Shown: positions 39,040-46,888 of the stretch, piece by piece
Numbering within the stretch: the first letter of the stretch is position 1
Layout of the letters: the number at the start of each line of letters is the position of its first letter
Assembly (NCBI GenBank): GCA_019509985.1
Contig: JAEKLF010000034.1
Coordinates: forward strand, 1-64,000
Source of the DNA: Burkholderiales bacterium
GTDB taxonomy: Bacteria; Pseudomonadota; Gammaproteobacteria; Burkholderiales; Burkholderiaceae_C
DNA length: 64,000 bases
Reading direction: 5' to 3'
Position numbers and translations under genes: made by a program
Notes under the pieces: generated by a model
Told to the model about the DNA's origin: nothing
The model's input: only the letters and a program-made list of their open reading frames with translations
The model's database searches: none

Positions 39040-39096
39040 TCAGCCACCCAGCTTGGGCAGGCCGAGGATTTCGCAGATGAGGTCGATGACTTTCAT
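39040..39096 (-). CDS. 18-residue peptide ORF with a strong ribosome binding site
   Basis: ATG at 39096 is preceded by AGGAG with a six-base spacer. The frame reads MKVIDLICEILGLPKLGG and stops at 39040, 11 bases before the start of the alpha-CTD-like gene. The peptide is amphipathic, with one Cys and a Gly-Gly end. The quality of the ribosome binding site, better than that of most genes here, is the main evidence that it is translated. It could be a signalling peptide, a leader peptide that couples translation to the next gene, or a membrane-active peptide. No homolog is known to me, and it is too short to rely on coding statistics. Confidence 0.5.
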   Translation of the reverse strand: MKVIDLICEILGLPKLGG

Positions 39097-39111
39097 GGGG
39101 GGCTCCTGGGG

Positions 39112-39171
39112 AGTTCGGGCGGAAATTCGTTAGGCCGAACTGTCCCTGTTTTCGCCCCCCTAGGAACCTAG
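39112..39171 (-). promoter_or_regulatory. Two palindromes between luxR and the peptide ORF
   Basis: CTAGGAACCTAG (39160-39171) is a 5+5 palindrome with a two-base centre. AGTTCGG (39112-39118) and CCGAACT (39135-39141) form a 7-bp inverted repeat ending 15 bases before the peptide start. The first could be a regulator-binding site, the second an RNA hairpin in the leader. No function is proven. Confidence 0.35.
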
Positions 39172-39203
39172 CAAGTCTTCCAGGTTTCTGACCGCCGCCG
39201 GTC

Positions 39204-39932
39204 TCAGAGCAGGCCGGCGGCCACGCACTTGAGCACCGCCTGGTGCTTGGACGTCACGCCAAGCTTGCGCATCGCGTTGCCGAGATGGAAGTTCACGGTC
39301 TTCTCGCTCATGCCAAGGATGACGCTAACCTCCCAGGCCGTCTTGCCCTGCGAGGTCCAGCTCAGCACGTCGAGTTCGCGCTTGGTCAGCCTGGGCAGAT
39401 CGGTCCTGTCGATCTTGGGCCCGAGCAGCCGGTCCGCCGCCGTCATCGCGTGGGCGGCCAGCAACTGCAGGCCGGCGACCATCTGCATCAGCTGCGCGCC
39501 GGGGTCAGGCAGGGCCTCCTCGCGGTCCACGCCCAGCAGGAATTGCTTGCCGCCCGGCAGGTGCAGCTTGACCGCGATGCCGCTCTTGTAGCCATAGGGC
39601 GCCTGCGCCTCCCAAACCTCGCCGGCGCCGGCCGTGGCGTAGGTCTGCTGGTCGTAGACGACGGGGGCAGACTGCATCATCAGCTTGGCCATGACCGGGT
39701 CGCGGCGCGCCTCGCCGAGGTCCTTGGCCACGTCCAGGTACCCCGCCGGCGTGTTGCCCAGCGACGTGATCTGCACGTCGGCATCCTGCAGCAGGCCGCG
39801 CATCAGCACGCCCGAGATGATCGGAAACCCCAGCGCATCGGCCGTCTCGACGAGGCGGCGCTCGAAGCTGGCGAAGTCTTCGCTCAGGCCGACATCGATC
39901 AGCTGCTGGTAGTTCATTTCGGGCTTGCCCAT
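39204..39932 (-). CDS. LuxR-type regulator with an autoinducer-binding-like domain and altered pocket (LuxR solo)
   Basis: The 242-residue protein has an N-terminal autoinducer-binding-like domain (about 15-165) and a C-terminal LuxR helix-turn-helix (LTKRELDVLSWTSQGKTAWE and VSVILGMSEKTVNFHLGNAM). Aligned to TraR, three of the six invariant pocket residues differ: W57 is Y65, Y61 is A69 and W85 is Y93. D70 (D78), P71 (P79) and G113 (G118) are kept. The ligand is therefore probably not a standard acyl-homoserine lactone. No luxI gene is in the window. ATG 39932 was preferred to the ATG at 39917 because the binding-site region is slightly better. It is divergent from a DUF4902-like gene 87 bp away. 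Confidence 0.88.
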   Translation of the reverse strand: MGKPEMNYQQLIDVGLSEDFASFERRLVETADALGFPIISGVLMRGLLQDADVQITSLGNTPAGYLDVAKDLGEARRDPVMAKLMMQSAPVVYDQQTYATAGAGEVWEAQAPYGYKSGIAVKLHLPGGKQFLLGVDREEALPDPGAQLMQMVAGLQLLAAHAMTAADRLLGPKIDRTDLPRLTKRELDVLSWTSQGKTAWEVSVILGMSEKTVNFHLGNAMRKLGVTSKHQAVLKCVAAGLL

Positions 39933-39934
39933 AC

Positions 39935-39950
39935 CTGCCAAGTCTGCCAG
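39935..39950. promoter_or_regulatory. Weak lux-box-like site in the luxR/DUF4902 intergenic region
   Basis: CTGCCAAGTCTGCCAG fits the pattern CT-N12-AG and has 5 of 8 symmetric positions. It sits directly at the luxR start. The pattern is common by chance in GC-rich DNA, so this is only a pointer. Confidence 0.2.
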
Positions 39951-40019
39951 CTTGTTCCGATCCGACCGTGACCAGAGACTGCGCTCCCGTTCGAAACACA
40001 CGACCGCGAGGTACTGTTT

Positions 40020-40448
40020 ATGTCCACCCTGATCAAGCTGCCCGAGGGCAGTGTCTGCTGGCCCGTTGCCGCACTGTCGAGCGCGGCCCAGGACATCCGA
40101 CATGCACAGACTCACTTGCACCACCCGCGCGCCGGCGACCGCTCGATCGGCGGCGTGACGCGCTGGGAGCGCTGCTATGCCGACGTCAGCGCCTGGGTCG
40201 AATGGGACTGGGTCGAGATCGGCGAAGGCACCGTCGTGCAGGTGGACCCGCTGAACGTGCGTTCCAACGTGCTGCTGCTGGACGAGCGCGGCCGCCCGCT
40301 GCTGTCGTCGCGTCGGCGCGCCACGCTGGCGACGCTGGTCTATCTGCTGCCCTGGCAAGGCCCCGTGCTGGACCGGATCCGGCTGGGCGAACCCTCGCGC
40401 CGCGTTGCCGCCGCCGCTCGTCCGGCGAGCCGTGGCCTGAACGCCTGA
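40020..40448 (+). CDS. DUF4902-like protein divergent from luxR
   Basis: A 142-residue soluble protein without signal peptide or membrane helix. The central region EWDWVEIGEGTVV, VDPLNVRSNVLLLDERG and LPWQGPVLDRI resembles what I recall of DUF4902 proteins, which are found beside luxR/luxI genes in Burkholderiales quorum-sensing loci. The match is from memory of the WDW...VRSNVxLxD...WQ pattern and needs a profile search. GAGG lies eight bases before ATG 40020. It is transcribed away from luxR, and the thioesterase gene follows 77 bp downstream on the same strand. Confidence 0.6.
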   Translation: MSTLIKLPEGSVCWPVAALSSAAQDIRHAQTHLHHPRAGDRSIGGVTRWERCYADVSAWVEWDWVEIGEGTVVQVDPLNVRSNVLLLDERGRPLLSSRRRATLATLVYLLPWQGPVLDRIRLGEPSRRVAAAARPASRGLNA

Positions 40449-40525
40449 GCCCGGCGCCGCCGGCGCGACAGCGCGCGGCGGCATCATTGCGCAGAATCGG
40501 CGGCTTCTCCACCCGAGCCGCCGCC

Positions 40526-41071
40526 ATGAACTCAGTCCCCTCTTCCGAAGACATCCTTGCCCAATGGCAGGCCGATGAGGTCGCCGCGCGCGCCCGCCAG
40601 CAGCAGGAGGTCGGCCTCGCCTCACGCGCCGTGCTGGCCGGCAAGACCGGCCTGCAGCAGATGCAGGCGCTTCTCGACGGCGAAGGCCCGCCCGCCCCCA
40701 TCAGCCGCACGCTGGACTTCGTGCTGATCTCGGTCGCCGACGGCGAAGCCGTCTTCCAGGGCCGGCCCCAGTTCAAGCACTACAACCCGCTCGGCGGTGT
40801 GCATGGCGGCTGGTTCGCGACGCTGCTGGACTCGGCGCTGGGCTGCGCGGTGCACACCATCCTGCCGGTGGGCCGCGGCTACACGACGCTGGAGTTCAAG
40901 ATCAACCTCGTGCGCGGCTTGAACGACAAGGTGCCGCTGGTACGCGCCATCGGCCGCGTCGTGCATCGCGGCCGCCAGGTGACGACGGCCGAGGCCGAGC
41001 TGATCGGCCATGACGGCAAGCTCTACGCCCATGGGACGACGACCTGCCTGCTGTTCGACCTGCCGAGCTAG
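40526..41071 (+). CDS. PaaI-family hotdog thioesterase
   Basis: A 181-residue hotdog-fold acyl-CoA thioesterase. Residues about 85-180 carry the family features: GGVHGGWFATLLDSALGCAV with the HGG catalytic region, YTTLEFKINLVRGL, and the final AHGTTTCLLF. The N-terminal 60 residues form an extra helix-rich segment seen in some members. The start is at ATG 40526. The stop overlaps the stop of the convergent MOSC gene in a shared CTAG. The acyl substrate is unknown. Confidence 0.88.
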   Translation: MNSVPSSEDILAQWQADEVAARARQQQEVGLASRAVLAGKTGLQQMQALLDGEGPPAPISRTLDFVLISVADGEAVFQGRPQFKHYNPLGGVHGGWFATLLDSALGCAVHTILPVGRGYTTLEFKINLVRGLNDKVPLVRAIGRVVHRGRQVTTAEAELIGHDGKLYAHGTTTCLLFDLPS

Positions 41072-41613
41072 ACGCGTTCGAGCTTTTGGTGCGGCCGCGG
41101 CGGCAGCCGCACGCCGATCGCATCGCCAGGCTTCACGACGCCGCCGGTCAGCACGATGCTCATGATGCCGGCCTTGCGCACGATCTCGCCATCGGCGTCG
41201 CGGTCGACGACGGCCTTCAGCAGGCCGGCTTCGAAGTTCTCGATCTGCGGGCAGGGGTTGCGCAGGCCGGTCACGCGCAGCACGACGTCGGGCCCCACGT
41301 GCAGCTCCGTGCCACGCGGCAGCGCCAGCAGATCGATGCCGCGCGTCGTCAGATTCTCGCCAAGCTCGCCCGGCTGCGCGCCAAACCCCCGGGCCGCGAG
41401 CTCGTCGAATAGCTCGCCCTGGATCAGATGGACCTGGCGCAGATTGGGCTGGGTCGGGTCCTGCGCGACGCGCGAGCGGTGTTTGACCGTCACGCCGCAA
41501 TGGGCGTCGCCTTCGACGCCCTGCCCTGCGATCAAGCGCAGTTCAGGCGCCACGAACTTGGAGAAGCTATGCGTCGCGCTGGCCCAAACGGCCGCGACGA
41601 GCGCCTCGCTCAT
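41068..41613 (-). CDS. MOSC domain-containing protein
   Basis: The 181-residue protein is a single MOSC domain. [11 protein letters not shown] and the later [19 protein letters not shown] and [15 protein letters not shown] are typical, with the conserved cysteine of NPCPQI as the presumed Mo-cofactor sulfur handler. Stand-alone MOSC proteins of this kind deliver sulfur to metal centres or reduce hydroxylated compounds. The ATG at 41613 overlaps the eda stop, so it is coupled to the Entner-Doudoroff genes, although no functional link is obvious. Confidence 0.88.
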   Translation of the reverse strand: MSEALVAAVWASATHSFSKFVAPELRLIAGQGVEGDAHCGVTVKHRSRVAQDPTQPNLRQVHLIQGELFDELAARGFGAQPGELGENLTTRGIDLLALPRGTELHVGPDVVLRVTGLRNPCPQIENFEAGLLKAVVDRDADGEIVRKAGIMSIVLTGGVVKPGDAIGVRLPPRPHQKLERV

Positions 41614-42233
41614 CCGCGCAGCGCGGCGGCCTCGCGCGCCAGCTGGCTGATGCGCGCCCAGTCCTTGGCGTCGACGGCGTCCTGCGGCGTCAGCCACGAG
41701 CCGCCGCAGACCTTGACGTTGGGCAGCTTCAGGAACTGCGGCGCCGTCTCCAGCGAGATGCCGCCGGTGGGGCAAAAGGCCACGTCCGGGAAGGGGCCGC
41801 TCAGCGCCTTCAGCAGGTTGACGCCACCGACCGCGACGGCCGGGAAGAGCTTCAGGAAGCCGAAGCCGGCCGCGTTGGCCTGCATGACCTCGGAGGCCGT
41901 CGACACGCCAGGCAACAGTGGCAGGCCCTCGGCCTGGCAGGCGGCAGCGAGCGCGTCGGTGTAGCCAGGGCTGACGCCGAACTGGCAGCCGGCGTTCTTT
42001 GCGTTGATCACGTCCTGCGGGCTGCGCAGCGTGCCGGCACCGACGATGGCGCCGGGCACCTTGGCCATAGCCTCCATGGCCTGCAACGCGACGGGGGTGC
42101 GCAGCGTGACCTCGAGCACGCGCACGCCGCCGGCGACCAGCGCCTCGGCCAGCGGCACGGCATCTTCCAGGCGCTGGATGACGATGACGGGAATGACGGG
42201 GCCGTGGCTGGCCAGGCTGATGGTGTCGAGCAT
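41610..42233 (-). CDS. eda: KDPG/KHG aldolase
   Basis: Eda cleaves 2-keto-3-deoxy-6-phosphogluconate to pyruvate and glyceraldehyde 3-phosphate, the second step of the Entner-Doudoroff pathway. The 207-residue barrel keeps the catalytic E41 (VLEVTLRTP) and the Schiff-base lysine K128 (FGFLKLFPA). [11 protein letters not shown] and [10 protein letters not shown] are the phosphate-binding segments. The start ATG 42233 was chosen over an upstream extension that runs into the repeat element. It follows edd after 170 bases. Confidence 0.95.
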   Translation of the reverse strand: MLDTISLASHGPVIPVIVIQRLEDAVPLAEALVAGGVRVLEVTLRTPVALQAMEAMAKVPGAIVGAGTLRSPQDVINAKNAGCQFGVSPGYTDALAAACQAEGLPLLPGVSTASEVMQANAAGFGFLKLFPAVAVGGVNLLKALSGPFPDVAFCPTGGISLETAPQFLKLPNVKVCGGSWLTPQDAVDAKDWARISQLAREAAALRG

Positions 42234-42259
42234 TTCGTTCTCCGTGAAACCGGGATCTT

Positions 42260-42346
42260 CGGGCCGAGCGCTGGGCCGCTCCCGAGCCGGCCCGCCTGGC
42301 GAAGCTTGCGGCTCAATGCCGCAAGCTTCGGCGTCCCCTCGGGGAC
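42260..42346 (-). repeat. Palindromic intercistronic repeat, copy A (between edd and eda)
   Basis: The edd-eda gap holds a 33-bp core at 42260-42292 that matches copy B (48134-48166) at 30 of 33 positions in opposite orientation. Beside it are a perfect 13-bp stem at 42300-42330 (CGAAGCTTGCGGC with a 5-base loop) and a smaller palindrome GTCCCCTCGGGGAC at 42332-42345. No T run follows, so it is not a terminator. It looks like a REP-type element placed in an operon gap. Confidence 0.65.
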
Positions 42347-42403
42347 CGACCAGGCTGGCGCGCGTTCGGCGCCGCCAGACTGGGCGAGGGGTTGTCTCAC
42401 TTT

Positions 42404-44233
42404 TCACAACCAGGTGATGGCGCCTTCTTCGGCGGTCAGGACATTGCGGCGCAGGCCGGCGAACAGCTCGCGGCCCAGGCCGTGGGCGTTGACCTCGGCC
42501 TCGGCGGGATCGAGCGTGGCGACCTCGCGCGCGGCCCACTCGCCTTCGTCGACGAGCGCCGCCAAGGTGCCGGTGACGGCGCAGACGCGCACGACGTCGC
42601 CGTCACGCAGCCGCGCCAGCGGGCCGCCGGCCAGCGCCTCGGGGCTGACGTGGATGGCCGCGGGCACCTTGCCCGAGGCGCCGCTCATGCGTCCGTCAGT
42701 GACCAGCGCCACCTTGAACCCCTTGCCCTGCAACACGGCCAGCGGCGGCGTCAGCTTGTGCAGCTCGGGCATGCCGTTGGCGTGCGGGCCCTGGAAGCGC
42801 ACGACGACGATGACGTCGCGCTCCAGCTCGCCGGCTTTGAAGGCGTCCTGCATGGCGTCCTGCGTGGTGAAGATGCGGCAAGGCGCCTCCACCGTATGCC
42901 GGTCCTCCGGAACCGCCGAGACCTTGATGACGGCGCGGCCGAGGTTGCCGACCAGCAGCTGCAGGCCGCCCGTGGCGCTGAAGGGCGCGGCGGCCGTGCG
43001 CACGACGCCCTCGTCGCCACTCGCGGCCGGCAGCGCCTGGCGCTTGACCTCGCCGCCCTGCCCCACCGCGGTGGGCACGAAGGTGTAGGGGCGCAGGCTG
43101 TCGCCGGCCACGCTGATGACGTCCTCGTGCATCAGGCCGGCGTCGAGCAGCTCGCGGATGACGAAGCCGGGGCCGCCGGCGGCCTGGAACTGGTTCACGT
43201 CAGCGCTGCCGTTGGGGTAGACGCGGGCCAGCAACGGCACGACGCCGGACAGCTCGGAGAAGTCGCTCCAGTCGATCAGGATGCCGGCCGAGCGCGCGAC
43301 GGCAACCCAGTGGATCAGATGGTTGGTGGAGCCACCGGTGGCGAGCAGCGCCGCCATCGCATTGACGATGCTGCGCTCGTCGACGAGCTGGCCGATGGGC
43401 CGTGCGGCCTGGCCCTGCACGCGACCGCTGATGTTCAGCGCCGTGCCAACGGCCTCACGCGTCAGCGCCGTGCGCAGCTCGTCGTGCGGGTGCACGAAGG
43501 CGCTGCCGGGCACGTGCAGGCCCATGGCTTCGAGCAGCATCTGGTTGCTGTTCGCCGTGCCGTAGAAGGTGCAGGTGCCGGCGCCGTGGTAGGCGGCGGA
43601 CTCGCTCTTCAGCAGCTCGTCGCGGCCCACCTTGCCCTGGGCATAGAGCTCGCGCACCTTGGCCTTGTCGCTGTTGGTGATGCCGGAACTCATCGGCCCC
43701 GCCGGCACGAAGACGCAGGGCAGATGGCCGAAGTGCAGCGCGCCGATCAGCAGGCCCGGCACGATCTTGTCGCAGATGCCCAGCAGCAGCGCCGCGTCAA
43801 ACACGTCGTGCGTCAGCGCGATGGCGGTGCTCATCGCGATGGTGTCGCGCGAAAACAGGCTCAGCTCCATGCCGGGCAGGCCTTGCGTGACGCCATCGCA
43901 CATGGCCGGTACGCCGCCGGCCACCTGCACGGTGGCGCCCAGGCGATGCGCCTCGATGCGGATCTGCTCCGGATAGCCCTCGTACGGCTGATGGGCCGAC
44001 AACATGTCGTTGTACGAGGTGACGACGCCGATGTGAGGCGCCTTCTCGGTGACGACGCGGAACTTGTCGTTGGACGGCAGCGCCGCGACGGCATGGGCGA
44101 CGTTGGCGCAGCCCATGCGCTCGAAGCCGCGTTGGCGGCCTGACATCTTGGCGATGCGCGCCAGGTAGTCGCCACGCAGCTTGGCGCTGCGCTCGCGGAT
44201 GCGTTCGGTGACGTGGATCAGTGTGGAATGCAT
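42404..44233 (-). CDS. edd: 6-Phosphogluconate dehydratase
   Basis: Edd dehydrates 6-phosphogluconate to KDPG with a [4Fe-4S] cluster, the first specific step of the Entner-Doudoroff pathway. The 609-residue protein has the IlvD/Edd features: [40 protein letters not shown] with a cluster Cys, [33 protein letters not shown], and [18 protein letters not shown] at the C-terminus. Its ATG is at 44233 with AGGAGA upstream. Together with eda it shows the cell uses the Entner-Doudoroff route for sugars. Confidence 0.96.
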   Translation of the reverse strand: MHSTLIHVTERIRERSAKLRGDYLARIAKMSGRQRGFERMGCANVAHAVAALPSNDKFRVVTEKAPHIGVVTSYNDMLSAHQPYEGYPEQIRIEAHRLGATVQVAGGVPAMCDGVTQGLPGMELSLFSRDTIAMSTAIALTHDVFDAALLLGICDKIVPGLLIGALHFGHLPCVFVPAGPMSSGITNSDKAKVRELYAQGKVGRDELLKSESAAYHGAGTCTFYGTANSNQMLLEAMGLHVPGSAFVHPHDELRTALTREAVGTALNISGRVQGQAARPIGQLVDERSIVNAMAALLATGGSTNHLIHWVAVARSAGILIDWSDFSELSGVVPLLARVYPNGSADVNQFQAAGGPGFVIRELLDAGLMHEDVISVAGDSLRPYTFVPTAVGQGGEVKRQALPAASGDEGVVRTAAAPFSATGGLQLLVGNLGRAVIKVSAVPEDRHTVEAPCRIFTTQDAMQDAFKAGELERDVIVVVRFQGPHANGMPELHKLTPPLAVLQGKGFKVALVTDGRMSGASGKVPAAIHVSPEALAGGPLARLRDGDVVRVCAVTGTLAALVDEGEWAAREVATLDPAEAEVNAHGLGRELFAGLRRNVLTAEEGAITWL

Positions 44234-44249
44234 GGGGTCTCCTGGGGAC

Positions 44250-44301
44250 GGTTCCGTAACCGAACCTTGAGAAATTAGGTAACCATATTACTTGGCCGCA
44301 A
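44250..44301 (-). promoter_or_regulatory. Candidate edd promoter with overlapping operator-like palindrome
   Basis: On the minus strand TTGCGG (44296-44301) and TAATTT (44272-44277) are 18 bases apart. Between them lies the imperfect palindrome AGGTAACCATATTACTT (about 44277-44293), and downstream is GGTTCCGTAACCGAACC (44250-44266), so GTAAC half-sites recur. A repressor of sugar catabolism, such as a HexR or LacI type, could bind here; the identity is unknown. Confidence 0.35.
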
Positions 44302-44348
44302 GGCCCCGCGGGTTACGGGCTGGGTACCGACGTGACAAGATGGAGGCG

Positions 44349-44972
44349 ATGGCTTCACAGGCAATCAACATTCCCCACGGCCCGGCGCGCAGCGCCCAAC
44401 TGCTGCAGCGCACGACGGCCGAGTGGCAGGACAGCGGTGACGATCTGCTGCTGTTCGCCTACGGTTCGCTGATCTGGCGCCCGGAGTTCGAGTATGCCGA
44501 GGCGCTGCCAGCGCGAGTACTGGGCTTTCATCGGGTGCTGCGCATGCGCTCACGTGTGAACCGCGGCTCGCCGCAGGAGCCGGGCCTGGTGCTGGCGCTG
44601 ATCTCGGGCGGCAGTTGCCACGGCCTGGTCTACCGCATCCCACGCGCGGCCAGCAATGACGTGCTGCCACGGCTGTGGGAACGCGAAATGCCCAACGGGG
44701 TCTACGAGCCGCGCTGGCTGAACTGCGACACGCGCGCCGGACGGCTGCGGGCCCTGGCCTTCACGCTGTCACGCCAGAGCCCGAACTGGACCGGCCCCCT
44801 GCATGAGCCTGAGTTGCTGCACATCTTCCAGCACGCCCAGGGCCGCTACGGCACGACGTTGGACTATCTGCTGCGCACCGTTCAGGGTTTGCGCGAGCAC
44901 GGTATCCGTGACAGGGAATTGGAGCGCCAGGCTCACCTGGCCGCGCAGCACGGCTTGTGCGCGCCGCTGTGA
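44349..44972 (+). CDS. chaC: Glutathione-specific gamma-glutamylcyclotransferase (ChaC family)
   Basis: The 207-residue protein degrades glutathione to 5-oxoproline and Cys-Gly, or acts on related gamma-glutamyl compounds. The substrate-binding signature is FAYGSLIWRPEFEYAEALPA. The catalytic Glu is expected in LWEREMPNGVYEPRWL. The rest (LVYRIPRAA, LDYLLRTVQGLREHGI) fits ChaC. ATG 44349 has GGAGG two bases too close but better than the upstream starts at 44340 and 44292. It is divergent from edd. Confidence 0.88.
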   Translation: MASQAINIPHGPARSAQLLQRTTAEWQDSGDDLLLFAYGSLIWRPEFEYAEALPARVLGFHRVLRMRSRVNRGSPQEPGLVLALISGGSCHGLVYRIPRAASNDVLPRLWEREMPNGVYEPRWLNCDTRAGRLRALAFTLSRQSPNWTGPLHEPELLHIFQHAQGRYGTTLDYLLRTVQGLREHGIRDRELERQAHLAAQHGLCAPL

Positions 44973-44993
44973 CGCGACTGTGACCGCGCGGAT

Positions 44994-45602
44994 CTAACCG
45001 CGCAGACGCGCGAGGTCCTCAGCCGTGTCGACGTCGATGTGCACGCCCGGGTCGTCCACCGCAATGGGCTGAGCCGCGTAGCGCAGCACGATGCGCCGTG
45101 CGCCCTCGTCGCCCTGCAACACCATCAACTCGGAATAGAGCTCGGTGCCAAACCCAACCGGATGGCCCTGGATGCCGCGGTACTGGGCGTAGCAGACGGG
45201 ATAGCGCTCCAGCCCTTCGGCCACGGCCATGATGGTGGTGGGCTGCACCAGCGGCATGTCGGCAGGCAGGATCAGCCAGCCGTCGGCGTCGCCGGTGGCG
45301 GCGACGCCGGCGACGATGGAATGCCCCATGCCGATGGGCTGGGGGCGGCCGTGGGCGTCGTGCTCGGGCAGGGTCACGACATCGCGCGCAGCAATCAGCT
45401 TGTGCGCCGTGGGTGCCAGCGCCGTCGTCGTCACGACGACGACGCGCAGTCGGGTCGCCAGCGCGTGGCGCAGGCTGCGCGTCAGCAAGCTGTCTCCGCC
45501 GGGCGTGCCAGCCAGGCTCTGTTCAAGCTTGTGACCCGGGCCGCGGAAACGCGAGCCACGTCCTGCGGCCAGCACGACGACGGCGGGGCGTCGTTTCATC
45601 AT
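44994..45602 (-). CDS. MobA-like NTP transferase (molybdenum cofactor cytidylyltransferase family)
   Basis: A 202-residue Rossmann-type nucleotidyltransferase. The N-terminal signature VVVLAAGRGSRFRGPGHKLE gives the NTP-binding loop and lysine, and WLILPADMPLVQPTTIM holds the metal-binding aspartate. GIQGHPVGFGTELY is typical of the MocA/PucB group, which activates the molybdopterin cofactor for xanthine dehydrogenase-type enzymes. No such enzyme is in the window, so the exact cofactor is not proven. Two adjacent ATG codons (45602, 45599) are possible; AAGGA upstream fits the first. Confidence 0.8.
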   Translation of the reverse strand: MMKRRPAVVVLAAGRGSRFRGPGHKLEQSLAGTPGGDSLLTRSLRHALATRLRVVVVTTTALAPTAHKLIAARDVVTLPEHDAHGRPQPIGMGHSIVAGVAATGDADGWLILPADMPLVQPTTIMAVAEGLERYPVCYAQYRGIQGHPVGFGTELYSELMVLQGDEGARRIVLRYAAQPIAVDDPGVHIDVDTAEDLARLRG

Positions 45603-45708
45603 TCGGTAGTCGTCCTTGGAAATCCCTCGCCGCGCACCGGTTTGACACTCTTTGCTGCGGTGCCACAAGCATGCCGAGTGGCCTTGCTCTTGAAACTGGG
45701 GCGTTCAC

Positions 45709-45736
45709 TTAAGGGAAGGCCTTTAAGGGAAGCCCT
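45709..45736 (+). repeat. Tandem 14-bp repeat upstream of pdxH
   Basis: TTAAGGGAAGGCCT (45709-45722) is directly followed by TTAAGGGAAGCCCT (45723-45736), 13 of 14 identical, ending 14 bases before the pdxH ATG. It replaces or contains the ribosome binding site region (AAGGGAAG). It may be a duplication that changed initiation, or a protein-binding site. Confidence 0.7.
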
Positions 45737-45750
45737 GCATACTGGTGCGC

Positions 45751-46386
45751 ATGAGCAAGTTGAGTGACTTCCGAAAGAGCTACGAACTAGGGGAGCTGGA
45801 TGAGGCGCAGGCCGCGGATGGCCCGCTTCCCCTCTTCCAGCGCTGGATGGACGAGGCCATTGCGCACGACATCTCCGAGCCGACCGCCATGACCGTGGCG
45901 ACGGTGGGCGCGAACGGCCGGCCGTCGACGCGCGTGGTGCTTCTGAAGGGCTTCGATGCACGCGGCATGGTCTGGTTCACGAATTACGAAAGCCGCAAAG
46001 GTGAGGAGTTAGCACTCAACCCTTACGCCGCCTTGCAATTTCACTGGGTGGAGATGGAACGGGTCGTGCGCGTCGAAGGCCGCGTCGAGAAGACCTCCGA
46101 TCAGGAATCGGACGATTACTTCAAGAGCCGGCCACTGGATTCACGCCTGGGCGCCTGGGCCTCGCCACAGAGCCGCGTCATCAGCTCGCGGGCCGTGCTC
46201 GTCGCGAACGCGGCCAAGGCCGCCGTCCAGCACGGGCTGAATCCGGCGCGGCCGCCACACTGGGGCGGCTACCGCCTGGTGCCGGATCAATTCGAGTTCT
46301 GGCAGGGCCGCCGTTCCCGGCTGCATGACCGGCTGCACTTTCGGCTCGACGCCGATCGCTGGGTCCGCGAACGGCTGGCGCCCTAG
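45751..46386 (+). CDS. pdxH: Pyridoxamine 5'-phosphate oxidase
   Basis: PdxH oxidises pyridoxine or pyridoxamine 5'-phosphate to PLP with FMN. The 211-residue protein has [40 protein letters not shown] and the C-terminal [17 protein letters not shown], which binds substrate and FMN. ATG 45751 is the natural start; an in-frame GTG lies six bases upstream. PLP is the cofactor of GcvP, GlyA and others in this window. It overlaps the convergent DUF3299 stop by a few bases. Confidence 0.95.
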   Translation: MSKLSDFRKSYELGELDEAQAADGPLPLFQRWMDEAIAHDISEPTAMTVATVGANGRPSTRVVLLKGFDARGMVWFTNYESRKGEELALNPYAALQFHWVEMERVVRVEGRVEKTSDQESDDYFKSRPLDSRLGAWASPQSRVISSRAVLVANAAKAAVQHGLNPARPPHWGGYRLVPDQFEFWQGRRSRLHDRLHFRLDADRWVRERLAP

Positions 46387-46868
46387 TTGACGGCGTTGCC
46401 GTCGTCGACGCGGTAGTAGAGGCCGTAGGGGTCATCGTTCAGCACGGCCAGCACGCCTTCGACGACGACGGGCTCCAAGGTGTAGCGCACGGCCTTCTTG
46501 GTGCGCACCTCGACAAGGCCTTCGGGGCCGGCAGGCACGCAGAAGGAGCAGGTCGTCGGCACCGAGGACAGCAGGAAGTGCTGCTGCTTGTCACCCGCCT
46601 CCAGCGGCATCATGAAGCCCTGCACCTTGATCGTCTTGCGGTCCAGCGCCTGCACGGCTGCCGGGAAGGTCGGCACGATCTTCTTTTTCTCGGCCTTGGC
46701 GGTGACCTGGGACAGCAGCTTCCACGACACGATGTCGGAACGCTCTTCCAGCGGCTTGAAGGGGCTGCGAGGGTCATGGTAGCCGGGGCCCTGGCCGATG
46801 CTGGGCGGGACCTGGGCAACCGCTGCAGTGGCAGCCAGGAAGAGGGCAAGAGCAGGCTTGAACTTCAT
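46383..46868 (-). CDS. Exported DUF3299 protein
   Basis: The 161-residue protein has a signal peptide ([18 protein letters not shown]). The mature part has [20 protein letters not shown] followed by [17 protein letters not shown] with a CxxC pair, then [20 protein letters not shown]. This is the DUF3299 pattern. In other proteobacteria these genes sit next to an ABC ATPase and FtsX-type permease, often in metal-related clusters, as here. The CxxC pair is a likely metal or redox site. It starts 20 bases after the permease stop. Confidence 0.85.
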   Translation of the reverse strand: MKFKPALALFLAATAAVAQVPPSIGQGPGYHDPRSPFKPLEERSDIVSWKLLSQVTAKAEKKKIVPTFPAAVQALDRKTIKVQGFMMPLEAGDKQQHFLLSSVPTTCSFCVPAGPEGLVEVRTKKAVRYTLEPVVVEGVLAVLNDDPYGLYYRVDDGNAVN

Positions 46869-46888
46869 GATGGCGGGATTGTCGGCGT

